This document shows positions 16,885-24,419 of a DNA stretch of 64,000 nucleotides, in pieces. Both the position numbers and the translations under genes were made by a program. The notes beneath the pieces are model-generated. The model was not told the DNA's origin. It was given only the letters and a program-made list of their open reading frames with translations, and searched no databases. Position 1 is the stretch's first letter. The number at the start of each line of letters is the position of its first letter. The stretch comes from Mycobacterium sp. PSTR-4-N (lineage in GTDB: Bacteria > Actinomycetota > Actinomycetes > Mycobacteriales > Mycobacteriaceae), in the NCBI RefSeq assembly GCF_022348085.1, contig NZ_JAKRFN010000028.1:1-64000 (forward strand), read 5' to 3'.

Positions 16885-18075
16885 GTGACCGTACCCACCA
16901 CCACGGAGACCGCCGACGATGTGCTCGACCGAGTGGGCGCGCTGCAGCCCTTGATCCGTGAGCATTCGGCTCAGAACGAACGCGACCGCAAGGTCTCCGA
17001 CGAGGTCATCGCCGCATTGCGTGACGCCGGCGCGTTCCGATTGGCTGCACCCCGCCGGTTCGGCGGCCACGAGGCAGGGCTGCGAGCTATGCTCGACCTC
17101 TCTGCTTTGGTCGCCGAAGCCGACGGCGGAACATCGTGGGTGACAACGTTATCCAACATCAACGCCTGGTCGACGTGTCTGTATGAGACCGCCACCGTCG
17201 ACGAGATGTACGCCGACGGACCCGACACCATCCTCTCCGGTGTGGTGTCGCCGGGCGGTACGGCTCGCAAGGTGCCTGGCGGCTACATCATCTCCGGCCA
17301 ATGGCCGTACTCATCGGCGAGCCTGCACGCCCAGTGGGTGTCCGGTGGCGTGTGGGAGATCGATGAGGATGGTGACGAGATCGACCAGGCAATGGTCGTC
17401 ATGCCCATTTCGGATGTTCAGATCAAGGACACCTGGTACGTGGCCGGGATGCGCGCCTCGGGCAGCAACACGATCATTGCCGACGAAATGTTCGTCCCCG
17501 AGCACCGGCTCAGCTCGATGCTTCCGGTGATCTCCGGCGGGTACCTGGAGCAGTACCCGGACAATCCGTTTTATCGTGCGGCGTTCGCCCCCATGTTGGT
17601 GCTCGTCCTCGTCGGCCCCCAGCTGGGGTTCGGCCGCGCCGCACTCGACATCGCGGTCGGAAAGGCGTCCGGCAAAGCCCTGGCGTACACCAACATCGAA
17701 CGTCAGACCGACTCCGTCGCCTTTCAGCTGTTGGTGGCCGACGCGGCGGCCAAGATCGACACCGCGCATTTGCACGCCTACCGCGCCGCCGACGACGTCG
17801 AGCGATACGCCACCGAGGGCACCTACCCGGACATCCAGGCGCGAGCCAGGATGCGGGCGGACGCCGCCGTCGCGTTGACGAGCATCAACGACGCCATCAA
17901 CACACTGTTGAATGCTTGCGGCGCAGGCAGTTTCGCCGAGGTCAACCCCATGCAGCGCATCTGGCGCGACTCCAACGTCGCTGCACGTCACGCGGTGACA
18001 CTCCCGCACGTCTCGATGGAGACCTACGGAAAGGCCCTCTTGGGCAGGGTCGACCACATCACGGCAATCGTCTGA
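16885..18075 (+). CDS. acyl-CoA dehydrogenase-fold flavin monooxygenase (HsaA/HpaH type)
   Basis: A 396-residue group D flavin monooxygenase, the length of the HsaA-type oxygenases. Acyl-CoA dehydrogenase fold with LAAPRRFGGHEAG, ADGGTSWVTTLSNINAW, SGQWPYSSASLHAQWVSGG and AGMRASGSNTIIADEMFVPE. Uses reduced flavin from the adjacent reductase to hydroxylate a substrate, often a phenol. GTG 16885 has AGGAGA upstream. The substrate is unknown; a steroid A-ring function is not supported because no other hsa genes are near. Confidence 0.85.
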   Translation: MTVPTTTETADDVLDRVGALQPLIREHSAQNERDRKVSDEVIAALRDAGAFRLAAPRRFGGHEAGLRAMLDLSALVAEADGGTSWVTTLSNINAWSTCLYETATVDEMYADGPDTILSGVVSPGGTARKVPGGYIISGQWPYSSASLHAQWVSGGVWEIDEDGDEIDQAMVVMPISDVQIKDTWYVAGMRASGSNTIIADEMFVPEHRLSSMLPVISGGYLEQYPDNPFYRAAFAPMLVLVLVGPQLGFGRAALDIAVGKASGKALAYTNIERQTDSVAFQLLVADAAAKIDTAHLHAYRAADDVERYATEGTYPDIQARARMRADAAVALTSINDAINTLLNACGAGSFAEVNPMQRIWRDSNVAARHAVTLPHVSMETYGKALLGRVDHITAIV

Positions 18076-18103
18076 TGCCTACCGCTACCGATGGAGATGC
18101 TTG

Positions 18104-18544
18104 ATGCCCGAAATCACCACATCACGAGAAATCGATGCTTCACAGGCCGCAGTATGGGCTTTGGTCTCCAACCCGCGACGGTTCGCCGACTGGAACACGC
18201 TGCACCTGAGATGGGATGAAGAACCACCCGCTGAACTGACCACGGGTGTGCGCGTGGTCGACGTCGTCAAGATCAAGGGCATCGTCGACACGATCGCATT
18301 CACCGTCGACGACATTCGTAACCCCGAGTTCCTCTCACTGTCCGGTTCTGGCAGCACGGGATCCACCGTCGTGCTCGACGTCTCCGTGACGGCAGGGTCC
18401 GCGACCGGCTGCCTGGTCACCCTTCACATCGTGTTCACCAGTTCGGTGTTGTTCGGTCCCTTGGGCAAAGTGGTCGAAAAGGCGTTCCGAAAACAACTCG
18501 ACGCCTCGCTGGACAAGCTCGCAGCCGCGTTCGTGGGCGCGTAG
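18104..18544 (+). CDS. SRPBCC (START-like) small-ligand-binding protein
   Basis: A 146-residue polyketide-cyclase/START-like protein: EITTSREIDASQAAVWALVSN and PRRFADWNTLHLRWDEEPP at the N-terminus and a long C-terminal helix GPLGKVVEKAFRKQLDASLDKL. It would form a hydrophobic cavity holding a substrate or product. Third gene of the reductase-monooxygenase unit, 28 bp after the oxygenase. ATG 18104 is preferred to the overlapping TTG 18101; GGAG lies 8 bp upstream. Confidence 0.8.
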   Translation: MPEITTSREIDASQAAVWALVSNPRRFADWNTLHLRWDEEPPAELTTGVRVVDVVKIKGIVDTIAFTVDDIRNPEFLSLSGSGSTGSTVVLDVSVTAGSATGCLVTLHIVFTSSVLFGPLGKVVEKAFRKQLDASLDKLAAAFVGA

Positions 18545-18586
18545 AGTGTTGTTCTGGAGCGCTTTTCACTGCGAAGGTGTGGCAGC

Positions 18587-19246
18587 CTAGCGCGTCGGCT
18601 GGTCGTCGAGCGTGCTCAATGCCCCGTCGATTCCCATCCCGGGATCGAGTCGGATCGCTTCGCGCATCACAGCGGCCGCCATCGCCACCATCCAGTCGAC
18701 CATCTCATCGACGTCATACGGTTGGCCGTTGTGCAGCCAGAAGATGGCCGCTTCGTCCATGGCGCTGACGGCGGCCCGGCCCGCCATGCGCACCGCGGGG
18801 CGATGTGCGTCGACTCCGAACAATTCGGCGGTGGCTTCCACTGCTCTCCATCTGGCGGCCTCGAACACCTCCCAAGCCAGTGGGTCGGCGCCGCGGCCGC
18901 CTAAGATCAGGCGCTGAGCCAGGCCGGGGTTGTCGGCGAGATACCTCAGGTGCGAGGCAACGGCCTGACGCAGCTGATCGATCGGCGGCAGATCAGGTTC
19001 AAACACGAATGCAGCGGCGAGTTGTTCCGCCGCCCCGCGCATCGCCTCCAGATAGAGGCCCCGCTTGCTGCCGAAATAGTGAAAGAGCAGACCGTGCGCC
19101 ACTCCAGCAGCCTTCGCAATGTCACCAACGGCGACATCGTCATAGGTCGTGTCGGAAAAGATCCGCACCGCAGCAGCCACGATGCGCTCGCGGGTCTCTG
19201 CTGCCTGCCGGGCCCGGGCGGTCATCTTCTTGGTCGAGTCCGCCAC
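18587..19246 (-). CDS. TetR-family regulator of the monooxygenase island
   Basis: A 219-residue TetR protein. HTH: VAVGDIAKAAGVAHGLLFHY followed by FGSKRGLYLEAM. The ligand domain ends with FWLHNGQPYDVDEMVDWMVA, a common mycobacterial subfamily. GTG 19246 is chosen since AGGAAGGAAG precedes it at proper distance; ATG 19225 is an alternative. It is convergent with the SRPBCC gene. An ATGAC-N5-GTCAA box sits 75 nt upstream, matching the one before the flavin reductase, so autoregulation plus control of the divergent hydrolase/reductase promoters is likely. Confidence 0.87.
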   Translation of the reverse strand: MADSTKKMTARARQAAETRERIVAAAVRIFSDTTYDDVAVGDIAKAAGVAHGLLFHYFGSKRGLYLEAMRGAAEQLAAAFVFEPDLPPIDQLRQAVASHLRYLADNPGLAQRLILGGRGADPLAWEVFEAARWRAVEATAELFGVDAHRPAVRMAGRAAVSAMDEAAIFWLHNGQPYDVDEMVDWMVAMAAAVMREAIRLDPGMGIDGALSTLDDQPTR

Positions 19247-19320
19247 GGTCGGGTTCTTCCTTCCTCGCCAGGGAACGAGCCGGTGCACACCTGCAGCGCT
19301 ACCCAGATCATTTTAATTCA

Positions 19321-19335
19321 ATGACATTCAGTCAA
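19321..19335. promoter_or_regulatory. second copy of the TTGAC-N5-GTCAA type operator
   Basis: ATGACATTCAGTCAA lies upstream of the TetR gene ending at 19246 and overlaps the last codons of the second TetR gene. It matches the 16238-16252 site at 12 of 15 positions, with the shared half-sites TGAC and GTCAA. Confidence 0.5.
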
Positions 19336-20077
19336 CGGCCGCTGAGGGGCCGCCGGATACGTCGGTCGACACCGTCAGATGTAAGCGACGGACCATCCGC
19401 ACGGCCTGTGCGGGATTGCCGCCATCGAAGACCGCGGCGTGGATTCCACGCATGGCCCCGGTGATCGTGTGCGCTGCCGCCGGGATGTCGGTGTCCGGGT
19501 CGATCGTCGCGTCCGCAGCGCATCGCGTCAGGATCTGCTCGACGCCCTGCTCGAAGGTGTCGTGCCAGCGCTCGGCGAACGATTCCGAACGCGGAACTCC
19601 GAGGTCGCGGAAGAGAACGTGCGCGGACGGTGTGGCGTAGATGGCTTCGGCGGACAGCTGCAAGAAGGTGCTCAATTGCGAGAGGGGCTGGTCCGGCCAC
19701 GGCGAACTCTCGTAGTGACGACGCATGGCTTCGATCAACACGATGGCAGCGTTGTCGATTGCTGCCTTGAACAGTTCGCGCTTGCTGTCGAAGTGATGAA
19801 AAGCAGTACGTAGCGCGACACCGCAATGCTGGGCCACTTCTTCGACGGTGATCTGGCTGTAGTCCTGGTTCCGTAGCAGTTCCTGCGTGGCGATCATCAG
19901 ACGTAGATCGGTGGGAACGGACTTGGTGTCGGGGTTGGATGCACCGCTGACCCATCGGTGCACGGTGGACGGATGGACACCGACCTCCTCCGCAACAGTC
20001 GATGCCCGTTCTCCACTGAGCACTCGTTCCACAGCCGACTGCCGCACGGAGATCCCTGGGCTCGACCTACCGGCCAT
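19328..20077 (-). CDS. TetR-family regulator with an extra N-terminal HTH
   Basis: A 249-residue protein with two DNA-binding modules. Residues about 12-46 are a homeodomain-like/transposase-type HTH (AVERVLSGERASTVAEEVGV, then HPSTVHRWVSG). Residues about 60-105 are a conventional TetR HTH (ITVEEVAQHCGVALRTAFHH, then FDSKRELFKAA). The rest is a TetR ligand domain. The ATG at 20077 is the first start after the shared palindrome at 20104-20136, and the reading frame upstream lies in that promoter gap. The combination should recognise a longer or composite site. Probably controls the divergent SDR-NmrA unit. Confidence 0.85.
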   Translation of the reverse strand: MAGRSSPGISVRQSAVERVLSGERASTVAEEVGVHPSTVHRWVSGASNPDTKSVPTDLRLMIATQELLRNQDYSQITVEEVAQHCGVALRTAFHHFDSKRELFKAAIDNAAIVLIEAMRRHYESSPWPDQPLSQLSTFLQLSAEAIYATPSAHVLFRDLGVPRSESFAERWHDTFEQGVEQILTRCAADATIDPDTDIPAAAHTITGAMRGIHAAVFDGGNPAQAVRMVRRLHLTVSTDVSGGPSAAVD

Positions 20078-20103
20078 GGGGCGATCGTACGACGACGCAG
20101 TCT

Positions 20104-20136
20104 TGCGTCTATTGCATTTGCCATGCAATAGTCGCA
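20104..20136. promoter_or_regulatory. 33-bp near-perfect palindromic operator
   Basis: Perfect arms CTATTGCAT (20109-20117) and ATGCAATAG (20123-20131) around TTGCC, extended by TGCG and CGCA outside one mismatched pair (20108/20132). Total 14-bp arms with one mismatch. It sits 27 nt upstream of the dual-HTH TetR start and about 50 nt upstream of the SDR start. Confidence 0.75.
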
Positions 20137-20185
20137 TTGGGAGGTCCGCGCGAGCGGTACGCCTCACACGGAAGGGAGGCGCCTC

Positions 20186-20977
20186 GTGCGCAACGACTAC
20201 CGGACGGCGCGCGCGTTGGTGACGGGTGCCAGCTCGGGCATCGGGGAGGCGTTCGCGAAGGCGCTCGCCGCTCGCGGCTGTGACCTGATGTTGGTCGCCC
20301 GCCGCCGAGAGCGGCTCGAATTGTTGGCCAACGAGCTCGAGGAGCGGCACGGAATCTCCTGTATCTCAGTGCCTTTCGATCTGTCTGCTCGGCACCCGGG
20401 AACCGAGCTGCGGGCACTGGTCGACGGTGACGTGGACATCCTGATCAACAGCGCTGGGTTTGCCACCCAAGGTCCGTTCATGGCGGGCGACGCAGAGGAC
20501 TTCGCCCGGGTACTGGCCGTCGACGTCGGAGCAGTCGTCGACCTCTGCCATGCATTCCTGCCGGAGATGGTCCGACGGCGTCGTGGCGCGATCGTGAACG
20601 TCTCCAGCACAACGGCGTATCAACCGGTACCCACGCTGGCCGTCTACGCGGCGGCCAAGGCGTTCGTGCTCAGCTTCAGCCAATCCCTCTGGTACGAGGC
20701 GCGAGAACACGGCGTCACCGTCTTCTCGTTGGCGCCAGGACCCACCCACACTGAATTCTTTGACGTGATCGGCGAGAGCGCTACCGCCGTGGGCCGGATG
20801 CAGTCCGCTGACGACGTCGCCGCGGCGGGCTTGCGGGCGCTCGACCGTCGCAGGACACCACCCTCTGCGGTCTCCGGGGTGCGCAACACGATCTCCGCGG
20901 CACTGGCACGGCTGGTCCCGCGGCGTGTGCTCATGCCGGCGCTCGCGCGGTCGCTGCGACCCGTGGAAGACACGTGA
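20186..20977 (+). CDS. short-chain dehydrogenase/reductase
   Basis: A 263-residue classical SDR: cofactor loop TGASSGIGEAFAKAL, INSAGFATQGPF (NAG-type motif), VNVSSTTAYQPVP with catalytic Ser, and YAAAKAFV giving Tyr/Lys of YxxxK. DLMLVARRRERL after strand 2 suggests NADP(H). Similar to the DltE/KduI-like SDRs with a C-terminal extension of about 40 residues. GTG 20186 has GGGAGG upstream. First gene after the palindrome; NmrA paralogue 2 follows by 58 bp. Confidence 0.85.
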   Translation: MRNDYRTARALVTGASSGIGEAFAKALAARGCDLMLVARRRERLELLANELEERHGISCISVPFDLSARHPGTELRALVDGDVDILINSAGFATQGPFMAGDAEDFARVLAVDVGAVVDLCHAFLPEMVRRRRGAIVNVSSTTAYQPVPTLAVYAAAKAFVLSFSQSLWYEAREHGVTVFSLAPGPTHTEFFDVIGESATAVGRMQSADDVAAAGLRALDRRRTPPSAVSGVRNTISAALARLVPRRVLMPALARSLRPVEDT

Positions 20978-21035
20978 TGACCACCGTATCCCATTGCACA
21001 ACAGGAATATTCAATCCCTACGGCAGGAGCACGCC

Positions 21036-22016
21036 ATGATCTTGGTAACCAGCGCAGCGGGTGGCGTCGGGCGTCCCCTCGTTCGTCAGCTCGCCGCCGA
21101 CGGCCACACTGTGAGAGCGTTCGTCAAGAACGAAGATCAGGCGCGACGCTCACGGGCGGACGGGGCCAGCGAGACCGTGATCGGTGACCTGGCGCGACCG
21201 GGCGACCTTGAACGCGCGCTGAGTGGAACCCGCCAGATCTACCACGCCGCCCCGACCCAGCTCATCGACGAGCTGCCCGTGGCCGAACGACTGATCAACG
21301 CAGCCAAAGGTGAACGGCTCGATCAGATCGTGTTCCACTCGGTCATTCATCCTGACATCGCGGAGCTTCCGCACCACCGGCAAAAACTCGAGGTGGAGAC
21401 CATCCTGCGGGAGTCGGGTCTGCCCGTGACCGTGTTTCGCCCGTCGCACTACATGCAGAACGTTCTGGACTTCTGGGATTTCTTCGGCGCGGGACTACTT
21501 CCCTACCCCACCTCACCCGAAATCCCCATGGGCGTCGTCGACGTGGAGGACATTGCCGCCGCGGCGGCCACTGTGTTGACCAACCCCGAGGAGCACATCG
21601 GAAAAACCTACGACCTGTCGACGGTGGAACTCACCCGCCACGACATGGCGCGCATCTGGAGCCGCGTGCTCGGTCACCCCATGCTCGCCGTCCGGATTCC
21701 GCCGCAGGCACTGGAGAACCCGCTGGCGGCGGTAGCGCCGTTCGGCTCGGCGATCGCGAAATCGTTGCTCTCGACCAGATTGCGTTCCCTTCCCCACGTC
21801 GTACGGGGACTGATCGCGGCGCCGAATGCGCGGGGATTTCTAAGCTGGTCGTCAGAGGCGCAGGACACGTACGTGAAGATGATGACGTACTACGACGTAC
21901 ACGGACTCCCCGCAGGAGATTTCGACGATCTGCCGAAGGTGTTGCCGCGGAGGCCGACCGATTACGAGCAGTTCGCTCGCCGTACCGCTGTGGCGCACCG
22001 GGTCGCCGCACCATGA
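21036..22016 (+). CDS. NmrA-like NAD(P)-binding protein (paralogue 2)
   Basis: A 326-residue atypical SDR, co-linear with the protein at 14138-15124 over its whole length: MILVTSAAGGVGRPLVRQL, VRAFVKNEDQ, FHSVIHPDIAE, HYMQNVLDFWDFF, YDLSTVELTRHDMA and HGLPAGDFDDLPK. The cofactor loop reads AAGGVG. ATG 21036 has CAGGAG 8-13 bp upstream. It ends 39 bp before the convergent AceE-like gene, with a hairpin in between. Confidence 0.82.
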   Translation: MILVTSAAGGVGRPLVRQLAADGHTVRAFVKNEDQARRSRADGASETVIGDLARPGDLERALSGTRQIYHAAPTQLIDELPVAERLINAAKGERLDQIVFHSVIHPDIAELPHHRQKLEVETILRESGLPVTVFRPSHYMQNVLDFWDFFGAGLLPYPTSPEIPMGVVDVEDIAAAAATVLTNPEEHIGKTYDLSTVELTRHDMARIWSRVLGHPMLAVRIPPQALENPLAAVAPFGSAIAKSLLSTRLRSLPHVVRGLIAAPNARGFLSWSSEAQDTYVKMMTYYDVHGLPAGDFDDLPKVLPRRPTDYEQFARRTAVAHRVAAP

Positions 22017-22045
22017 GGCCATCGGCACCGGCGCCGTACTCGATC

Positions 22046-22080
22046 GCTGGATGTATCAGCCGTGAGCCGATACATCCAGC
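22046..22080. terminator. bidirectional hairpin between convergent genes
   Basis: Perfect 12-bp arms GCTGGATGTATC (22046-22057) and GATACATCCAGC (22069-22080), 11-nt loop. It overlaps the last codons and stop (22056-22058) of the AceE-like gene and follows the NmrA stop by 30 nt. No T tract on either side. Confidence 0.55.
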
Positions 22081-24398
22081 GCAGCACCAACGATGCTGTC
22101 GGTGTCGATGCCGTGGAGGCGATACACCGACTCGAGGTCGCCGACCTGACCGAACATGCTCACTCCCAACGATTTACACCGCACACGGTTGATGGTCGCA
22201 AGGAACGCCAGGGTGTGGGGATGCCCGTCGAGCACGGTGACCATGGGCGCGGCTCGATCGGCCGGGAAGATCTGGTCGAGGATCCACGATGGTCCCTCGG
22301 CGAGCCCGTCGCGGGCCCGGATCGCGCGGTACAGCAGGTCCGGGCTCGTCACGCAGATGACCTCGGCCTCCACATCCGCGCCGGTGAGCCGGTCCGCCGC
22401 GGCGAGAGCCTCGGTGACCAGCGCGCCCATCGCCACGATGGACACCGAGGGCGCGGTGGCCGGGCGCACGGTGTAGGCACCCGCGATAACGTGCCGGCGG
22501 CGTCGTTCCCGTGCCGCCGGATCCGTCGGGATGCCGGCCAGCTCCTGACGCACCGGACGGGTCGACAGCCGCAGGTAGGACGACGACCCGTCGGGCTTGC
22601 CGAGTCGGCTGAGACACTCGAGCAGAATCCACTCGACCTCGGCGGCGAATGCCGGTTCGTAGCTGGTGCAGCCGGGTTGCTCGAGACCGATGGACGGGGT
22701 GGTGATCGACTGGTGCGCACCGCCTTCGGCGGCCAGCGTGACCCCGGACGGGGTGCCGACGAGTATCGATTGTCCGCCCGCATAGATACCGAAGGACCAC
22801 GGTTCCAGCGCACGTTCGACGAACGGGTCGTACAGCACGCCGATGGGCAGCAGCGGCTGGCCCCAGCGGCTCCAGGTGGCACCCAGTTCGCCCAGCAGGC
22901 CGACGAGGTTGACCTCGGCGATGCCGAGTTCCATGTGCTGACCGGTCGGGCGTTCGCGCCAGTGCATGATCGTGTCCGAGTCGTCGGCGAACCAGTCGGG
23001 GCGTTCCGACGGCGACCACACGCCCACCTTGTTGAGCCATCCGGCCAAATTGGTGCTGGAGCTGACGTCCGGGCTCACGGTGACGATGCGCCGCGCCACC
23101 TCGGGCGCCTCCCGGGTCAGGTCGAGCAAGGTGCGCCCCAGTGCACTCTGGGTGGTGGACACCGCGGGCGGGTTGCGCCCGATGTCGGTCGGAACCCGCG
23201 GGGTTTCGACGGGCTGGACGGCGTCTCGCTGCAGCCGTTCGGCGACCCGGCGGCAGAGTCGACCGGGGGACGACTCAGGGTCGAATCGGTGGAACGGTTG
23301 ACCGGCGTCCTCGCCGAGAGTAGCCGCCAGATCAGCGAATTGGTCGTCGGTCAGTAGGGACGAGTGGTTCTGCGGGTGTCCCTGGGTGGGCAGGCGGTAG
23401 CCCTTGATGGTGTAGGCGAGGATCACCGTGGGCCGGGTGTCGTCGATCCGGTCGTAGGCGTCGAGCAGCGTGGTGAGGTCGTGACCGCCGAGATTCCCGA
23501 TCGCCTGGAGGAGGGTCGCGTCGTCGAGGTCGGCGATCACCGCGGCCACGCCGGCCGACTCCCTCCCGTCCCCGGGCAGCCTGCTGCGCAATTCCTCCGC
23601 CGAACAGCGCAGCAGCCGTTGATATTCGGCGTTGGGCATGGTGACGATGCGCGTCCGCAGATCGTCTCCGCCGGGGCGGCGGAACAGCGCGTCGAGCACG
23701 GTGCCGAATTTCACGGTGAGCACCTGCCACCCGGCGGCGGCGAACATGGCCTCCAGCCGGCCGGAAGCGATGTGGGGGACCACACGGTCCAGTGACTGCC
23801 GGTTCATGTCGACGATCCAGACGATCTCCCCGAGCTCCGGCACCACAGGATCCAGCGCTGCCTCCCAGATCGCGCCCTCGTCGAGTTCCGCGTCGCCGAC
23901 GAGCGAGTACTGCCGGCCGGAACCGCTGCCGCCGAACACGGTGTCGACGTAGCGGCGCGCGACCGTGGCCCAGATCGGCGCGGTCGCCCCGATGCCCACG
24001 GATCCGGTCGAATAGTCAACGGGATCCGGGTCCTTCGTCCGGCTCGGGTAGCTCTGCAGGCCCCCGAATTCCCGCAGGCTCGTCATGTACTGCTCGTCGA
24101 GAGACCCGAGCAGATAGTTGATGCTGTGCAGCACCGGGGAGGCGTGGGGCTTGACCGAAACCCTGTCGCCGGCGCGAAGCCGTCCGAAGTACAACGCGGT
24201 CATGATCCCCGCGATCGATGCCGACGACGCCTGATGTCCGCCGACTTTCAGGCCGCTGGCATTGGGGCGTATCCGGTTGGCGTGGTGCACCATCGCCGTC
24301 GACAGCCAGAGCACGCGGGAAGCGATCGCGTCGAGATCCGATACGGTCGCCGCATCGTCGGACCGGGACACGGGTTCGGGAGAGTGGGCAATCGTCAT
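22056..24398 (-). CDS. AceE/transketolase-like ThDP-dependent enzyme
   Basis: A 780-residue homodimeric-type pyruvate dehydrogenase E1-like protein; real AceE is near 900 residues. N-terminal ThDP half: LKVGGHQASSASIAGIMTAL, KPHASPVLHSINYLLG, SYPSRTKDPDPVDYSTGSVG and the ThDP/metal motif beginning G168-D169-A-E-L-D-E with N199. The central pyrimidine half has QHMELGIAEVNLVGLLGELG and the C-terminal half is transketolase-like. No E2 or E3 genes are nearby, so it may act on a 2-oxo acid from ring cleavage, without lipoyl transfer. Last gene of the unit, 21 bp after the FAD monooxygenase. Confidence 0.78.
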   Translation of the reverse strand: MTIAHSPEPVSRSDDAATVSDLDAIASRVLWLSTAMVHHANRIRPNASGLKVGGHQASSASIAGIMTALYFGRLRAGDRVSVKPHASPVLHSINYLLGSLDEQYMTSLREFGGLQSYPSRTKDPDPVDYSTGSVGIGATAPIWATVARRYVDTVFGGSGSGRQYSLVGDAELDEGAIWEAALDPVVPELGEIVWIVDMNRQSLDRVVPHIASGRLEAMFAAAGWQVLTVKFGTVLDALFRRPGGDDLRTRIVTMPNAEYQRLLRCSAEELRSRLPGDGRESAGVAAVIADLDDATLLQAIGNLGGHDLTTLLDAYDRIDDTRPTVILAYTIKGYRLPTQGHPQNHSSLLTDDQFADLAATLGEDAGQPFHRFDPESSPGRLCRRVAERLQRDAVQPVETPRVPTDIGRNPPAVSTTQSALGRTLLDLTREAPEVARRIVTVSPDVSSSTNLAGWLNKVGVWSPSERPDWFADDSDTIMHWRERPTGQHMELGIAEVNLVGLLGELGATWSRWGQPLLPIGVLYDPFVERALEPWSFGIYAGGQSILVGTPSGVTLAAEGGAHQSITTPSIGLEQPGCTSYEPAFAAEVEWILLECLSRLGKPDGSSSYLRLSTRPVRQELAGIPTDPAARERRRRHVIAGAYTVRPATAPSVSIVAMGALVTEALAAADRLTGADVEAEVICVTSPDLLYRAIRARDGLAEGPSWILDQIFPADRAAPMVTVLDGHPHTLAFLATINRVRCKSLGVSMFGQVGDLESVYRLHGIDTDSIVGAALDVSAHG

Positions 24399-24419
24399 GA
24401 CGTCAGCTGTCCTTCCGGT

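Noticed and set aside
16885..18075. Steroid 3-HSA hydroxylase HsaA assignment
   Set aside because: Fold and length match, but no other hsa or kstR-type genes or motifs are near; kept as a generic flavin monooxygenase.
19970..20077. Insertion-sequence origin of the N-terminal HTH in the TetR at 19328
   Set aside because: No terminal repeats, target duplication or transposase catalytic residues are present; only the HTH resembles transposase modules.
20077..20350. N-terminal extension of the dual-HTH TetR to 20350
   Set aside because: The frame stays open but runs through the 33-bp palindrome and the divergent SDR start, and shows no protein-like composition.
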